Assembly: GCA_002900995.3 (NCBI GenBank)
Contig: CM035313.1
Location: 3,286,001-3,350,000 of the forward strand
DNA length: 64,000 nucleotides
Direction of reading: 5' to 3'
Source of the DNA: Ganoderma boninense
Taxonomy: Eukaryota; Basidiomycota; Agaricomycetes; Polyporales; Polyporaceae
Shown: one piece after another, positions 26,917 to 38,297 of the stretch
Layout: every line of letters begins with the position of its first letter
Position numbering within the stretch: the first letter of the stretch is position 1
Notes under the pieces: generated by a model
What the model saw: only the letters and a program-made list of their open reading frames with translations
Told to the model about the DNA's origin: nothing
Database searches by the model: none
Program-made: the position numbers and the translations under genes

Positions 26917-28370
26917 CTAGTCCTGGTACGGCGGAGGGGGCATGCTCTTCTCGCTCTCTGCGCCCGAGACCGAGATTGACGGCGCGTCTCCGTTCGAGCC
27001 GTGGCTGCCGCTGGGACCTAGCCCACCCGCGATGGACACGCCGCCGTCAGTCGCCCGGTGCTCTCGCCGTGACGGCACCTGGCGCATGCCGCAGTCGCGT
27101 GAGCGGACGATGGCCTGGCATGCGGGCTCGGCGGCCGCGGCAGGATCAGGATAGTGAGCCTGGGGAACGGCGGCGGGGGTTGTCGTGGGGCACAAGTACG
27201 TCGCGGCGTCGTCGCTGGCTTCTGGGTCCCCCTCGGAGTCGGGCGTGTGCATTTGTACTACAGAGGAGAAGGACGGCGACGCGGTGAGCAAAGTGTCCGC
27301 GGGCAGAAAGTGTCCAACTCGGACGAACTCACGACTCGGAGGGAGGGGCACGGGCACTTTGCGCCGGTAAATTCGGTACCGCCGCCGAAGGTCGAGCAGG
27401 GCGGGCGCGAGGAGGGCGCCCGCCGCGCTAGTTGTGACGATGAGCCCGACGAGCGCTGCGTGGGGTATTCGGTGGGGGGTCGGACTCGACGTTGCTGAGC
27501 CTTGAGGCACCAGTGGTGTGGACGTATTTCGGGAGGACGGTGCGCCAGTGGGTGCGTTCGTGGAGGTATGCACCGTTGCCGCACGGGGGCCCTCTGAGGA
27601 GAATGAGGGCGGCGACGTTGTGCTGGGAGGGTCACCGGGTTGTGATGCACCAGGTGGAGTGGGTGTGGATAGCGGGTCCGAATTTGTTCCTTCCTTTGCG
27701 CTAGAACCACTGGCCGTCACAGACGAAGATCGTGCTGTGTTTGTAGCAGAGGAAGACAGCGTGCGGCCAGTGGTGGTCGCGGCCAGGGAAGAGGTACTGG
27801 TGTCCGCACTGGCGGTTTCGTATTCCACGTAGTCCAGCCAGAGAAACGCGCCCAGATTCGTGATATTTAGAATGTGATCTCCTTCAGGAAGCGTGCCAGA
27901 GGCGTAGAGCTGGACTCTGGAGGGAGCCGTAACCCCCGACTGAGGCGCGAGGAACTCCTGCGACGGACCACCGTCCATGGAGTACGTTGAGCGGACCGTC
28001 TCGGACGTTTCGTGGGGCCACAGCGATCCGTAAACCACCGCTGACGACCCTGCAAGCCAACGCGCGCAGGATGAGCGTCGGACGTTGGACAACGTATGGA
28101 GTACCCGTTGCAAGTGGATCACGAGTGCGTGGACGCCCCCAACTCACCTCTGAAAGTGAAAATTGCCATCGCCCCGGACTGGTTTCCCAAGGTAAGCGTT
28201 CCTTTCCAAGCTAGCCCCGAGTCCGTATAGTTACTGAATCTGTCCCACGGACCGCCGACCCAATTCCAATACAGATCAGAATAAGGAGACTGGTCATCAA
28301 CATAGACGATACAAGAGACGAGTGTGGACGAGAGCATAACGAGGCAGATCGGAGCCCTGAGGAGGCGCAT
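26917..28370 (-). CDS. Secreted-domain single-pass membrane protein, Ser/Thr-rich
   Basis: Exons 28370-28148 and 28049-26917 give 451 residues. A signal peptide (MRLLRAPICLVMLSSTLVSC) precedes a compact extracellular region with WNWVGGPWDRFSNYTDSG, GAMAIFTFRGSSAVVYG and YASGTLPEGDHILNITN, of the beta-sandwich, galactose-binding-like style seen in many Agaricomycete membrane proteins (by memory). A long Ser/Thr/Pro-rich stalk (about 155-268), likely O-glycosylated, leads to one transmembrane helix (about 270-293, AALVGLIVTTSAAGALLAPAL), an Arg-rich stop-transfer, and a cytosolic tail ending PPPPYQD. Looks like a surface sensor or wall-anchoring protein; function not known. It lies between the two P450 paralogs, tail to tail with paralog 1 (226 bp apart). 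Confidence 0.82.
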
Positions 28371-29425
28371 AGTGGTGCTCGAGGGAGGGGAGGAGGATGC
28401 CGCGGAATGGGAGCCACATGGAATTCGTTTTGTACCGTGTCAGGCACGCGGTTAAGTTGACCGCAGACGACGAGTGCATCTGCACCATCAGGAACAAGAT
28501 GGCAAGAACCATAAGGCGGACTTGTGCCACACCAAAACGGCATTGGAGGAGCGACTTTGGGCGGATAGTCATTCTTGAATAGTTTGGCCATCGGCCGTCC
28601 GAGACAGATGATCATGTCGACCTGCCCGATCGGCCGCCGTCGTCAACTTGAACCCGTTGAACACCGAATGCATAAGGCTACTGCACGACTGCACCTGATA
28701 CGGTGAGCTCATACGACAAGGGTCTTACCGCAAAGGGCACGTACGACTCCGAAGAGTTGGGCGGGAATAAGCTAGGCGTCATTATCAATCTTCCCGGTAA
28801 ACCATCTCGACTCCTGCTGAACCCTTATCGTCATTTCTGCAGCTGTGCGCAGCACCTTGTGGCCCGAGTTGAGAGAGGTATAGAAGTAACAAGACGGGTG
28901 GGGTACGAGACCAACTTACTGTAGTCGAGCCTAAGCTTCAGCTTCAGTCATGGTTGAAGTTCAGCTGGACAAGACGACTTCGGGCGCTTGAATTGCCAAA
29001 AGCAGCTAAGTATGATCGATTGCCAAGATTACGTAAGGCAGGCTCCCCCGTTTTCGGGTTTTCTAAGACTTGGTCGCGACAAACAAATGTCCAGAATCCA
29101 GATTCTCACAGTGTTTGAGCTGCGGGACATCGCACTGTAATTGATGTTGTCGCACTGTCCAATAGTCTGCGTACACTAGGATTTTTCAAGGAAGCTACTT
29201 GTAAACGTCAAGGAACCGGATTCGTGGCAGTGCATCTGTGTTGCCTCCAGACCATGGCAGGCTCGACAGTTCGCGACCACAGCGAAGCAAACGCAGCAAA
29301 ACGATGGTAGTTATGTAACAGGACAGTTAGAAGGAAGCTCGCGAAATTGAGGCCTGCGTTAACGTTGACAACAGAGGGCTCAGCCTCAACGATCAAAGGA
29401 CGCTCAGCAAAGCGGAAGAAAGTGG
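28371..29425. other. Intergenic, no gene seen
   Basis: Holds the upstream side of the membrane-protein gene and the 3' flank of P450 paralog 2. Short frames only. Confidence 0.5.
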
Positions 29426-31665
29426 TTAGATGCGCTTGTAGGGGCGGATAAGAAGCGGCAATGCCGCCACCTCCTGGCCGCGCACGCCGGCGCGCTGGAT
29501 GAAGCCGCCGATGGGCTGGACGTCCTCGGCTGGCACGGTGAGGTCGAACTCGAACGCGCGGATGAGGGCGAAGATCAGCGCCTTGAGCCTGGTGGAATTC
29601 AAACTCGTCAGGGTGATGCTCCCACAACCAGAGCGAGAGCGAGAAAAAAAACGGAGGAGAGCGGGAGCACGTACTCGACGAGGGAGAAGCGGTACCCGAT
29701 GCACGCGCGCGTGCCGCCGAGGAACGTGAGCAGATGGCTCCAGACCCCAGGCATGTTCGTGATGGCCTCGGGGGGGTTGTCCCACCGGTCGGGCCTACGA
29801 ACAAACATCATTACTGTGAGATAGAACGCCCAACACACGGAAGTGTGCCGCTACGTACTTGAACTCGAGGGCGTCCGCGCCCCAGATCGTCTTAGCCGTC
29901 TGCAGCGCCGAGATGCTGATCATGACCCTGTTGCCCCGGCTGACCCCGATCGCGTGCTGCAGCTTGCCGCGCGCATCGACAAATGGCTCGCTGACGGGGA
30001 TCACGTCGTCGCGCTGCGCCTCGCGGCTCACCATGATTACGGGGGGGTGCAAGCGCAGTGTCTCGCGGACGACCTTGTCCAGGTAGGGTAGGTCGTTGAG
30101 CTCCTCCATCGTCGGGGTGTCGGACTCGACGGAGAGGAGCTCCTCGCGCAATTTCCGCTGGAACTCGGGGTGCTTCGAGAGCTCGCACAGGAGCCAGCCC
30201 GTCGCTGTCGCGGTGGTCTCGTGGCCGGCGGCGAGGAACGTCGGGACCTCTGGAAGGTCGATTGTGAGGGCGGCTTAAAATCAGTACACGCTCGGGGACA
30301 ACGTACGGGCTAGGACATCCTCGTCAGTCAAACGCTGGTTGTCCGGGATGTCAGAGGCCATGTTCGACTTGATCAGGAGCGACAGAATATCGCGGCCCTG
30401 GACATCCTTCTTCTCGACGGAACCTGACGTTTTCTCGGCCATGAGCTGTTGTTTCTTCTCTTGGATGAGCTGCATGCCGAATCGCCGCATGACAGCGAGG
30501 GCTTCCGCTGCCTTGTTGCCACGCTCGGTCGGCTGCTCCGGAAGATGAGACATCACAGCGAAAAGCTTGACCGAGACGGGTCACGCACGAAGAGGGTGAA
30601 GAGGAGGGGGAACACCCTCCCGAGCAGGGCCAATGTGTTCCGTGGAATGGGAGTCTGGAAGAGTTCCTGGAACGCCCTGTTGACCTCGTTCGTAGGCTTG
30701 TCCGCTCGAAGGGTCTCAAAGTCGTAGTTGAACCCTGTCATGGAACATTCGGTCAGATACGGCGGGAACCACGGAGACGGCGGAGCTCGCCTGCGACGCC
30801 GATAACGTCCAATGTCATCTTGCTGATACCGTCGCTGACGTTCGAGCGGATACAGCCATCTTCAGACACTTGGCCCATCCAGTAGTCGCGGAGCTATGGC
30901 GAGGACGGTCATTCCAGCTTCTGTGACAGCATTGCGCGGAGGACACATACTGCCAAAGACTTCTCGTGGAATACCCCCACAAGCTCGCGGACCTGCATCG
31001 GTCCGAAGGCAGGGTTCTGTCGCCCCTCGGGTGTCAGACCGTTGTCGTGGACATCCAAGTGACAGAGGACGTACCATAACTCGACGCTGTATCATAATAA
31101 GAGGCAGAGATCAGATGCGTAGCCTATTCCGTCGACACTGTTTAACTTACCTGGTTCCGGTGGTGTTCACCTTCCGTGATGAGAACACCCGCTATGCAAT
31201 GTAACGCGTCAGTCCATAGGAGGCTCCTCATCAGTACAGGTCAAAATGCTCACCCGGGCCAGAGAGACGGGCTAGAATCCGGCGGGCATCGGCAGGCTTG
31301 CCATAATCTATGGAATGGGTGAGGATATGGTGGATTGCTTTCATGTCGGTGGTGAACAAGGAGGGGGCCTGCACGACGAGGGAACATTACATCTGACACA
31401 CCATGGAGGAGAACGCGAGTGGGTGAGTTGAGCCTACGTTGAAAAATCCGCGGAGTTTTACACTCGGCCCATACTCGTTCACCCATTCACGGGAAAGGGC
31501 TTGATGGGGGGCAGAGAGCTGGGTGAGATGGCCAAACAGCAGACTGGGGGCACGAGGCCCGCGGAGGTGGCGGAGGGATGAAAGGTATCGAGGGGATTGG
31601 GTCCGCCATAACTTAATCAGGGCAGCCAGCACAATGCCAGCTACGAGTACGAGGATAGCTGACAT
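29426..31665 (-). CDS. Cytochrome P450 monooxygenase, paralog 2
   Basis: Eleven exons on the minus strand: 31665-31438, 31368-31254, 31191-31151, 31086-31075, 31016-30951, 30893-30791, 30734-30589, 30535-30307, 30249-29859, 29794-29675, 29588-29426; 1,614 nt, 537 residues. Eight of the eleven exons have exactly the length of those in paralog 1; exons 6, 7 and 8 differ by 6, 3 and 6 nt. Landmarks: anchor [20 protein letters not shown]-helix [15 protein letters not shown], haem loop [11 protein letters not shown]-terminus KRI. The 12-nt exon 4 (RRVM) and the GC-AG intron after exon 6 (GCGAGC donor) are conserved. Same inferred role as its paralog: a microsomal oxygenase of unknown substrate. 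It is oriented convergently to paralog 1, an inverted duplicate arrangement. Confidence 0.9.
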
Positions 31666-32781
31666 GCCGGTGAGGTGGCAGAGCTCGAAAGGTGTGAGGT
31701 TGGCAAATGCGAAGAATGGGAATGACCGGCGATAGGGTGGGATGTAGCGAGCCAACTCTTGTTTGACAGTCTGTATATATGGCGCGACAGACCCGAGACC
31801 CGATAACCACGGGAACTTTGGTACGACGTGTGGTCCAAAAGGGAAACAAAAGCCTCGGACCGACGAGCGTCAGCAGTTACTTATAAGTCAGGTCTGATAA
31901 GTATGCTGCGGACCGAGTTGATTAATGATTGCACAGAATACTGAATGGGGTAGACGCACTAGGCTTGGGGCCATCTCGCACAGAACTTAAGAAAGACACA
32001 CAAACCTAGGAGATGACTCCGATGAGTGATACCTTCCGGACCCGACCATAGACATTCCAACCCCACGCACCTGCGACTCAGCCAGGCCCTGGGGAACAAT
32101 TTACAGTCTTCGGGTCGTGCTACAGTAACAGTGCTAGTGGCATCAAAGTGGCATTGCGGTAAGTACTGCCTGTCAGGATTGGTGGACCCCGCATCTGTGC
32201 CCCTGGCTCGGTGTTTCGGCATGAACGCTCTCACGCCTTACGAGTAGATGGTGACAACTCACTGGCAGCGAAAAGCTTCCAACCTGCTAAGAATTGAGAA
32301 GCGGTCATCCGTGTGATCACCGCCAAATATTGTGGCCTCACTGGCCTGAGGCTACGACATTGAGTACGCGTTGCGGGGTCGGCAACTTAGTTGATAAAAT
32401 TTAAACATACATATCATTGTGAAAGATGAACTAATTTTCCCGAAAGCTCGAGAATTTCAAGAGCAACATGATAAGCATAGATTCGCATGAGATTGGGTTG
32501 TCAAGGACGCTAGATTGCAGTGAAACTCGGTTCGCAGCCGGGGACTCGACGTTGTGGAAGGAGTTCAAGTGGCTGAGCGCCAGTTGAGCGCCCCGCCAGC
32601 CGTACAAGCGCGGGCCCGAAGTGGTTCCGCTCCGGTGCGGCTCCGGCGCCCATCCCGACGTCCCTGTTCGACTCGAACCTCCATGTAAGCTCAACATCGC
32701 TCTCCATCCATCCTACTGTTGTATATCATACGCGTTTACGCCTCGCTGTCGTCCAAAAGGACGCCATCTTAGTCCGACAAC
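31666..32781. other. Intergenic between P450 paralog 2 and UPF2 (divergent promoters)
   Basis: The two genes are transcribed away from each other. No gene or repeat was recognised inside. AT-rich from 32,270 to 32,470. Confidence 0.5.
31771..31782 (-). promoter_or_regulatory. TATA-like box of P450 gene 2
   Basis: The minus strand reads CCATATATACAG, about 106-117 nt before the ATG at 31,665, matching the placement at P450 gene 1. Confidence 0.5.
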
Positions 32782-35700
32782 ATGGACGCCACTACGAACG
32801 AGGCCACCCCACCAAAGGTGGATGAAGAACAGGTCCGCCGCGCGAAGCGGGTCGCTCTCAAAGAGCTCAATATCAACCGGGCTGGACAGGGTGCGTCGCG
32901 CAACACTCGATCTCGACGCATATACTGACTTTATCTGGACGGTATGGTAGAGATGGGGAAGGCGCTGGATTCTTCGCTCAAGAGGCACACTGCCCTGATC
33001 AAGCGCATGCGGCAATCCGTGGGCCTCGAAAACCGCGATCAGATCCTCAAGGACGTCGAATCCCTCTCGCTGGAGAAGTATGTGGACGAGATTGTGGGGG
33101 CAGTCGCGGAGGGCATCCTGCGGTGCAAGACCGAGAAGGACATTTGGAATGCCGTCGAGGTGCGTGAACCCGATCTCGCCGGAAACCGCTGTCTCCTGTA
33201 CTGACCCCATGTATGTATGCGCGCATACAAACAGATAATATCTGCCTTGCACCGTCGGTTCCCCAAGACGTTCACTCCGGGAGTCGTCTCCTCCCTTACC
33301 GCAGCCATTGCGCCGCCTTCGCGGGCTACCCTTGCCGCACTGGCACCGGAGCAACGTGAGAAGGACGATTCTGCTCGCGTCGCACGCCAACGTCCCGTCC
33401 TACGAGTTTGTGCAGAACTCGCATTGATCGGCATCATTCGGGATGGACCAGAAAGAAGCGGTGGGGAATGGATTATGAAGGCAGTTCGAGACTTGGTACG
33501 CAAATCGCTTTGGGGATCTGATTTTCGCCCTTTGACTGTCCTTCTAGCTATCCAACGACCCTTCTTTATCGTCCTTGCCCCTTCTTCTTGTTTTCCTGAA
33601 GTCCTATTCCCGCCCATACCTTGGCATTGTGCCCCCACAATCCGCCAAACAGATCTCCGCGTCCTCCGAACCAGGAACGCTGTCAGGAGCTGTGAGCGAG
33701 GAGGCAGCCCAGACAAATGGGACGGCACAGGTGTCTGTCAACGAGGGCGATGAGCTGGTAGAGAAGGAAATCCGGGATAGGTTCAAGAAGATGTGCGAGG
33801 GCTACTTCGACAACGTATCGAAGAAGCTCGTCATTGAGCATAATGTAAGTAGCCTTCTCATAATCTATACCTTCTTGTCTTCATTCTCGCTGTAGCGCCT
33901 ACAAGAGCAAGATAGGAAAAACCATGAAGCATATATTCGCTCGGGTGAAATCTTCGAGGATCGCCAACAGGCCTACGAAAAGATGACCAAGAGCTACGAA
34001 AAGTTGCTTGCGAGCTGTCAGAGGTGCGTTTAGGCTGACATTAGTCTCTTTCCATGTTGAGCTTACATTTGCCCGTCTAGTCTTTCTGAACAATTGTACC
34101 TCCCCATGCCGATTCTTAAGACCGCGTCACAGAAGGCGGAGTCGATCCAAATCGGAATGAACACTGGATTGAACATTCTCGGCGGAGACTCAGAGGAGTT
34201 TGGTGGCGGAGGTAAGTGGGAAGACGAAGAGGAGCGTCGCTTCTTCGAAGAGATCCCGGATCTCAAGGATTACGTTCCAAGGAGCGTCCTTGGGCTGGAG
34301 GGGGACGCAGACGAAGATAGAGAGGATGGCCAAGAGAAGGAACGGAAGGAGAAAGAGCGCGTGGAGGAAGAGGTTCGGAAGCTTGAAGAGGAGCTTGCGG
34401 AGATGAAGGTGGACGAGGATGGCAGGGCGTTGCCCAACGGGAAGACTGACGGGGAGGTGGCGGATGACAACGCGGACGAGTTGGTGTTCTCGAGGTTTTG
34501 TGCGCTTACGTCTAAGGTACTGATCGTCGTTGAAGTGTTCCCACTCCGACTCCCGGGACGCCAAAGGAATCCCCGACTACCACTCCTCAGTTGGCCCCGC
34601 AAGGCCCGTCACAACTTCTTACGGCCTTGCTCGCAAGACTGCCAGATGCAACGAACCGGTCGCTCATCGATCAGGCCGCGGTAGACTTCGCGTTCCTGAA
34701 CTCGAAGGCGGCTAGGAAGAGGCTTGTGAAGTTCATGGGCCAAGTGCCAAAGAACCGCTCAGATCTATTGCCTCATTACGCGCGGCTCGTTGCCATCCTG
34801 AACAGGTACATGCCCGATGTAGGGTCTGAGATCGTTGCTGCGGTACGCACCTAGCCGTGTTGTCGGAGCATCCAACTGATCCCTAGTCGCCTCAGTTGGA
34901 CGACGAGTTCCGGTATCTCCAGCGGAAGAAGAACGTGGTTAAGGAGCTCGCGGAAACCCGCATGCGCAACATCACGTTCCTCTCCAACCTCACGAAGTTC
35001 CGCGTCGTGCCTCCGCATGTCATCCTGCATACATTCAAGGTGTGCTTGGATGACTTCTCCGGGACAAACGTCGAGAACCTCGCAATGCTGCTTGAGGGCT
35101 GCGGACGCTTCTTGCTTCGGAGCGAGGATACCAGGGCGCCATTCGGCAAGATGATCGAGCTCATGCGCAGGAAGCAGAGCATGCAGCATTTCGACCAGCG
35201 TCAGCTGCTCTTGCTCGAGAACGCCTACTACCAATGCAACCCACCCGAGCGCGCGGCCCGCCAGTTGAAGGAGCGCACTCCGATGGAGCTCTTCATCCGC
35301 CATCTCATCTACGACGTCCTGGCGAAGAAGACCATCGACAAGGTCCTCAAGCTCCTTCGCAAGCTCGATTGGGCCGACGCCGTCGTCCAGCGCACGCTGC
35401 ACAAGGTGTTCACGAAGCCGGGGAAGCTGAAGTATAGCCACATCCCGCTGCTCGCGATGCTCACGTACGACTTGCAACGGTACCACCCTGCGTTCTCGTT
35501 CGGGGTCGTGGATCAGATCATGGAGGACATCAGGCGGGGCATGGAGTCGAACCTTTACAGCATGAACCAGAGGCGGATCGCGTCCATCAAGTTCCTCGGG
35601 GAGCTCTATATCTATAGGCTCGTCTCCAGCGGCATTATTTTTGACACCCTGTGGACGCTGGTTACGTTCGGGCATCGTAAGTCCCAGTCTTCCGCTATCT

Positions 35701-36951
35701 TCGAAATAATAATGGATGACGTTATTGACTGCGCTGCCACAGCGGAGGGACGGCCACTGCCCGGACAGCCCTCCCCGCTCGACATGCCCGACGACTTCTT
35801 CAGGGTGCGGCTCGTGTGCGTCCTGCTCGACACGTGCGGGATGTGCTTCGACCGCGGGTCGCAGCAGAAGAAGCTCGACAACTTCCTGACGTTCTTCCAG
35901 CTGTACGTGCACTGCAAGAACGCGGTGCCGATGGACGTCGAGTTCATGCTCAACGACTCGCTCGAGGCCGTCCGGCCGAGGCTCGTGCAGTTCAGGAGCT
36001 TCGAGGAGGCGGCCGTCGCGGTCGACGAGATGTACAACGTCGTGCTGCAGAACGCTGGCAGTAAGTGTGGTTTTTTTTTCAGATGTCGTCGATGGTGAGG
36101 TCTGGACGCTCAACTGAGACGATCTGCAGTTGCTACAGGGGACCTCGGCGATGCTGATGGTGATAGCGGCGAAGAGAGTGGCGGGGAAGATGATGACGAG
36201 GAGAAGGAGCGGAGAGAGGAGGACGAGGAGGACGATGATCAGTTGCAGCTTGACTCCCCGGTGCGCATACACCCACCCCTCCTTGGTTAATTTTCGTGGT
36301 CGTGATGGCTGACGGGCTGTTGTTTTAGATCGACGAGCGCGCGCCTTCCCCGGAGGCGGTGCTGCTGAAGTCATCGTCCACTCTTGAGCATCTGGGACCC
36401 ACTGAGGAAGACGACGCCGAGTTTGCGAAGGAGCTTGCTAAATTGGTTACGGACACGTCCGCAGAGTCCCGGAAGGTCGACAAGAAGACTGCTTTGGCTC
36501 TCTGGGACACCGCACTGCCGCCGCCGGTCGTGCGGAAGAAGCGCAACGAGGACGTCGACTACGACGATGCCGGCCCCGAGACTGCGGAGGATGCTGGTGT
36601 CATGAACTTTACGCTTTTCACGAAGCGCGGTAATAAGCAACAGGTGAGTTTTGCTCGGCTAACTTACCTTGCTGCGAACAGCTGCTGAACTTGAGAAATA
36701 AATAGACTCGGCAGATCGCTATACCTGCGGAGTCTGCACTGGCCATCCAGACGCGAACTGCACAGATGCAAGACAAGGTCGAGCAACAGCATCTCAAGAG
36801 ACTTGTACTCAACTACGAACAGCGCGAGGAGGCCGAAGAGCTCAAGGGTAAGTTCTGTGACCATTCTCTGACATCCTGTAAGCTGATGTCGATACCAGCC
36901 CTGGAAGCCCGCAGCCGACAGGGTCCGATCAAGATACGTCTTGCGGGCTAG
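32782..36951 (+). CDS. UPF2: UPF2/Nmd2, nonsense-mediated mRNA decay factor
   Basis: Thirteen exons: 32782-32890, 32951-33159, 33235-33495, 33548-33844, 33896-34023, 34081-34516, 34591-34842, 34896-35676, 35743-36060, 36130-36260, 36329-36643, 36706-36847, 36899-36951; 1,143 residues. UPF2 bridges UPF1 and UPF3 on transcripts with premature stops. MIF4G 1 spans roughly residues 30-230. MIF4G 2 begins near 486 (DAATNRSLIDQAA-type segment and FLNSKAARKRLVKF). MIF4G 3 lies near 690-900, with RRIASIKFLGELYIYR, SGIIFDTLWTLVTFGH and VCVLLDTCGMCFDRGS. An acidic linker (GEESGGEDDDEEKERREEDE) precedes the C-terminal UPF1-binding segment (FTLFTKRGNKQQTRQIAIP). The exon 6 donor is the least certain: 34,483 also keeps frame. 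Length is in the usual range for the family. Confidence 0.95.
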
Positions 36952-37536
36952 CACACGCGCCAGCGACATGCTTCCAGTCACCTCAGAACTCAGAAGACCG
37001 ATCTTCTGGCTTGTGCTCGTCCTCCGCCCGGCTCGGTGGGCACCGCCGCTCCCCTCCCCCCCACCCCCGACAGCCTAGTGTGTGGGAGATGGCCCCCTTC
37101 TCTCTCGCTCGGCATGATACAGTGTTTGGCAGGTCGGGATGCGCACGCGTCCGGTAGTACTAGTACTGACCGTAATATCTGCGACGCGGGGCGTGTCCCT
37201 CGAGCCACTGGCAAGGTGCGGTCGCGACGAAGCTGCGGGGTGCTGCGGCTGTGCCTCTGCTCTTGCTCTGGTCCAGCGTATGCATGCAGTATGGTTATTC
37301 GTATGAGTCGTCGGGTCGTGTCAGCTCGGGAACTCCGTGTCCTGTGTACAGTAGCTCCGTCCTATGTTTTTACACTGCTTTCATGCTTTCGAATGCAACC
37401 CGTGTTTTATGTTCTTGATGCCCACAGTGTTGTGCATGTCGCGATTGGATGAGGAGAGGACTTTGTGATCAGTATGGGTAAAACACGACGGGTCGCGCGA
37501 CGGCGCGATGCGCGCCTGTCGGCTGAATCTGTCTTT
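36952..37536. other. UPF2 3' flank, no gene seen
   Basis: Short frames only. The stretch ends at the left arm of the inverted duplication. Confidence 0.5.
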
Positions 37537-38244
37537 AGCCTCCCTCAATTCTCTGTTTTATTTTTCCCCTGGGCAGAAGCGCCCTCGCTTAGGCCCGTGA
37601 TGTGACCCGTCCCATGTCTCCCTCGCACGAGAAATACATCGTTCTGACCATGTATTCTCCTTCGTAAAACTCCTCGGCAGGCTCTCGGCTGGTCGACGTC
37701 GGGGCGGGAAGGCGGGGGCAGGGGGGGACGTTGAAGGGGCGGAAGGCGGGCGGGCGTCTGACTCGCTGCTTTCCATCAAACGGCGCTTCGGAAATCGCAT
37801 ACGCCTAGGACGTGCCACGAAGAGTGAAATCTAGTTATTCGACGATATAGACACGGGTGGTAGCGAGAGTTCAGTACAGAGACGTATGGTACAATAATAT
37901 AATCTAGTCTTTGAAAGCCAGTGTTTGGGGCGGAAGGTGTATGTACTTACAGTTCGTTCGCATCCCGCCATGGGCGGCGAGCTAGGCGCCGATCAATATT
38001 GATGGGAGGCAGCGAGTCAGACGCCCGCCCGCCTTCCGCCCCTTCAACGTCCCCTCTAGGTGCCCCCGCCTTCCCGCCCCGACGTCGACCAGCCGAGAGC
38101 CTGCCGAGGAGTTTTACGAAGGAGAATACATGGTCAGAACGATGTATTTCTCGTGCGAGGGAGACATGGGACGGGTCACATCACGGGCCTAAGCGAGGGC
38201 GCTTCTGCCCAGGGGAAAAATAAAACAGAGAATTGAGGGAGGCT
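37537..38244. repeat. Inverted duplication: two ~245-bp arms around a 219-bp spacer
   Basis: The left arm (37,537-37,779) is the near-perfect reverse complement of the right arm (37,999-38,244). The only clear differences are a short indel/substitution patch (CTAGGTG-type insertion near 38,057) and two substitutions at the inner edge. The right arm ends 53 bp before the ATG at 38,298, so it lies in the promoter or 5' UTR of the ATRIP-like gene. Each arm, read outward from the spacer, carries the same open peptide frame (ESDARPPSAPSTSP to CPGEK), which I treat as a by-product of the duplication. A transcript crossing both arms would fold into a long hairpin. Confidence 0.85.
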
Positions 38245-38297
38245 TTTGTCTCTCGCTCCCATCTACTCAATGCACCTCTCACCCCCTTGACCTGCCT

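Noticed and set aside
37558..38223. Two open frames encoding nearly the same 90-residue peptide in the inverted arms
   Set aside because: Similarity is explained by the inverted DNA duplication; composition is low complexity and there is no independent sign of coding.
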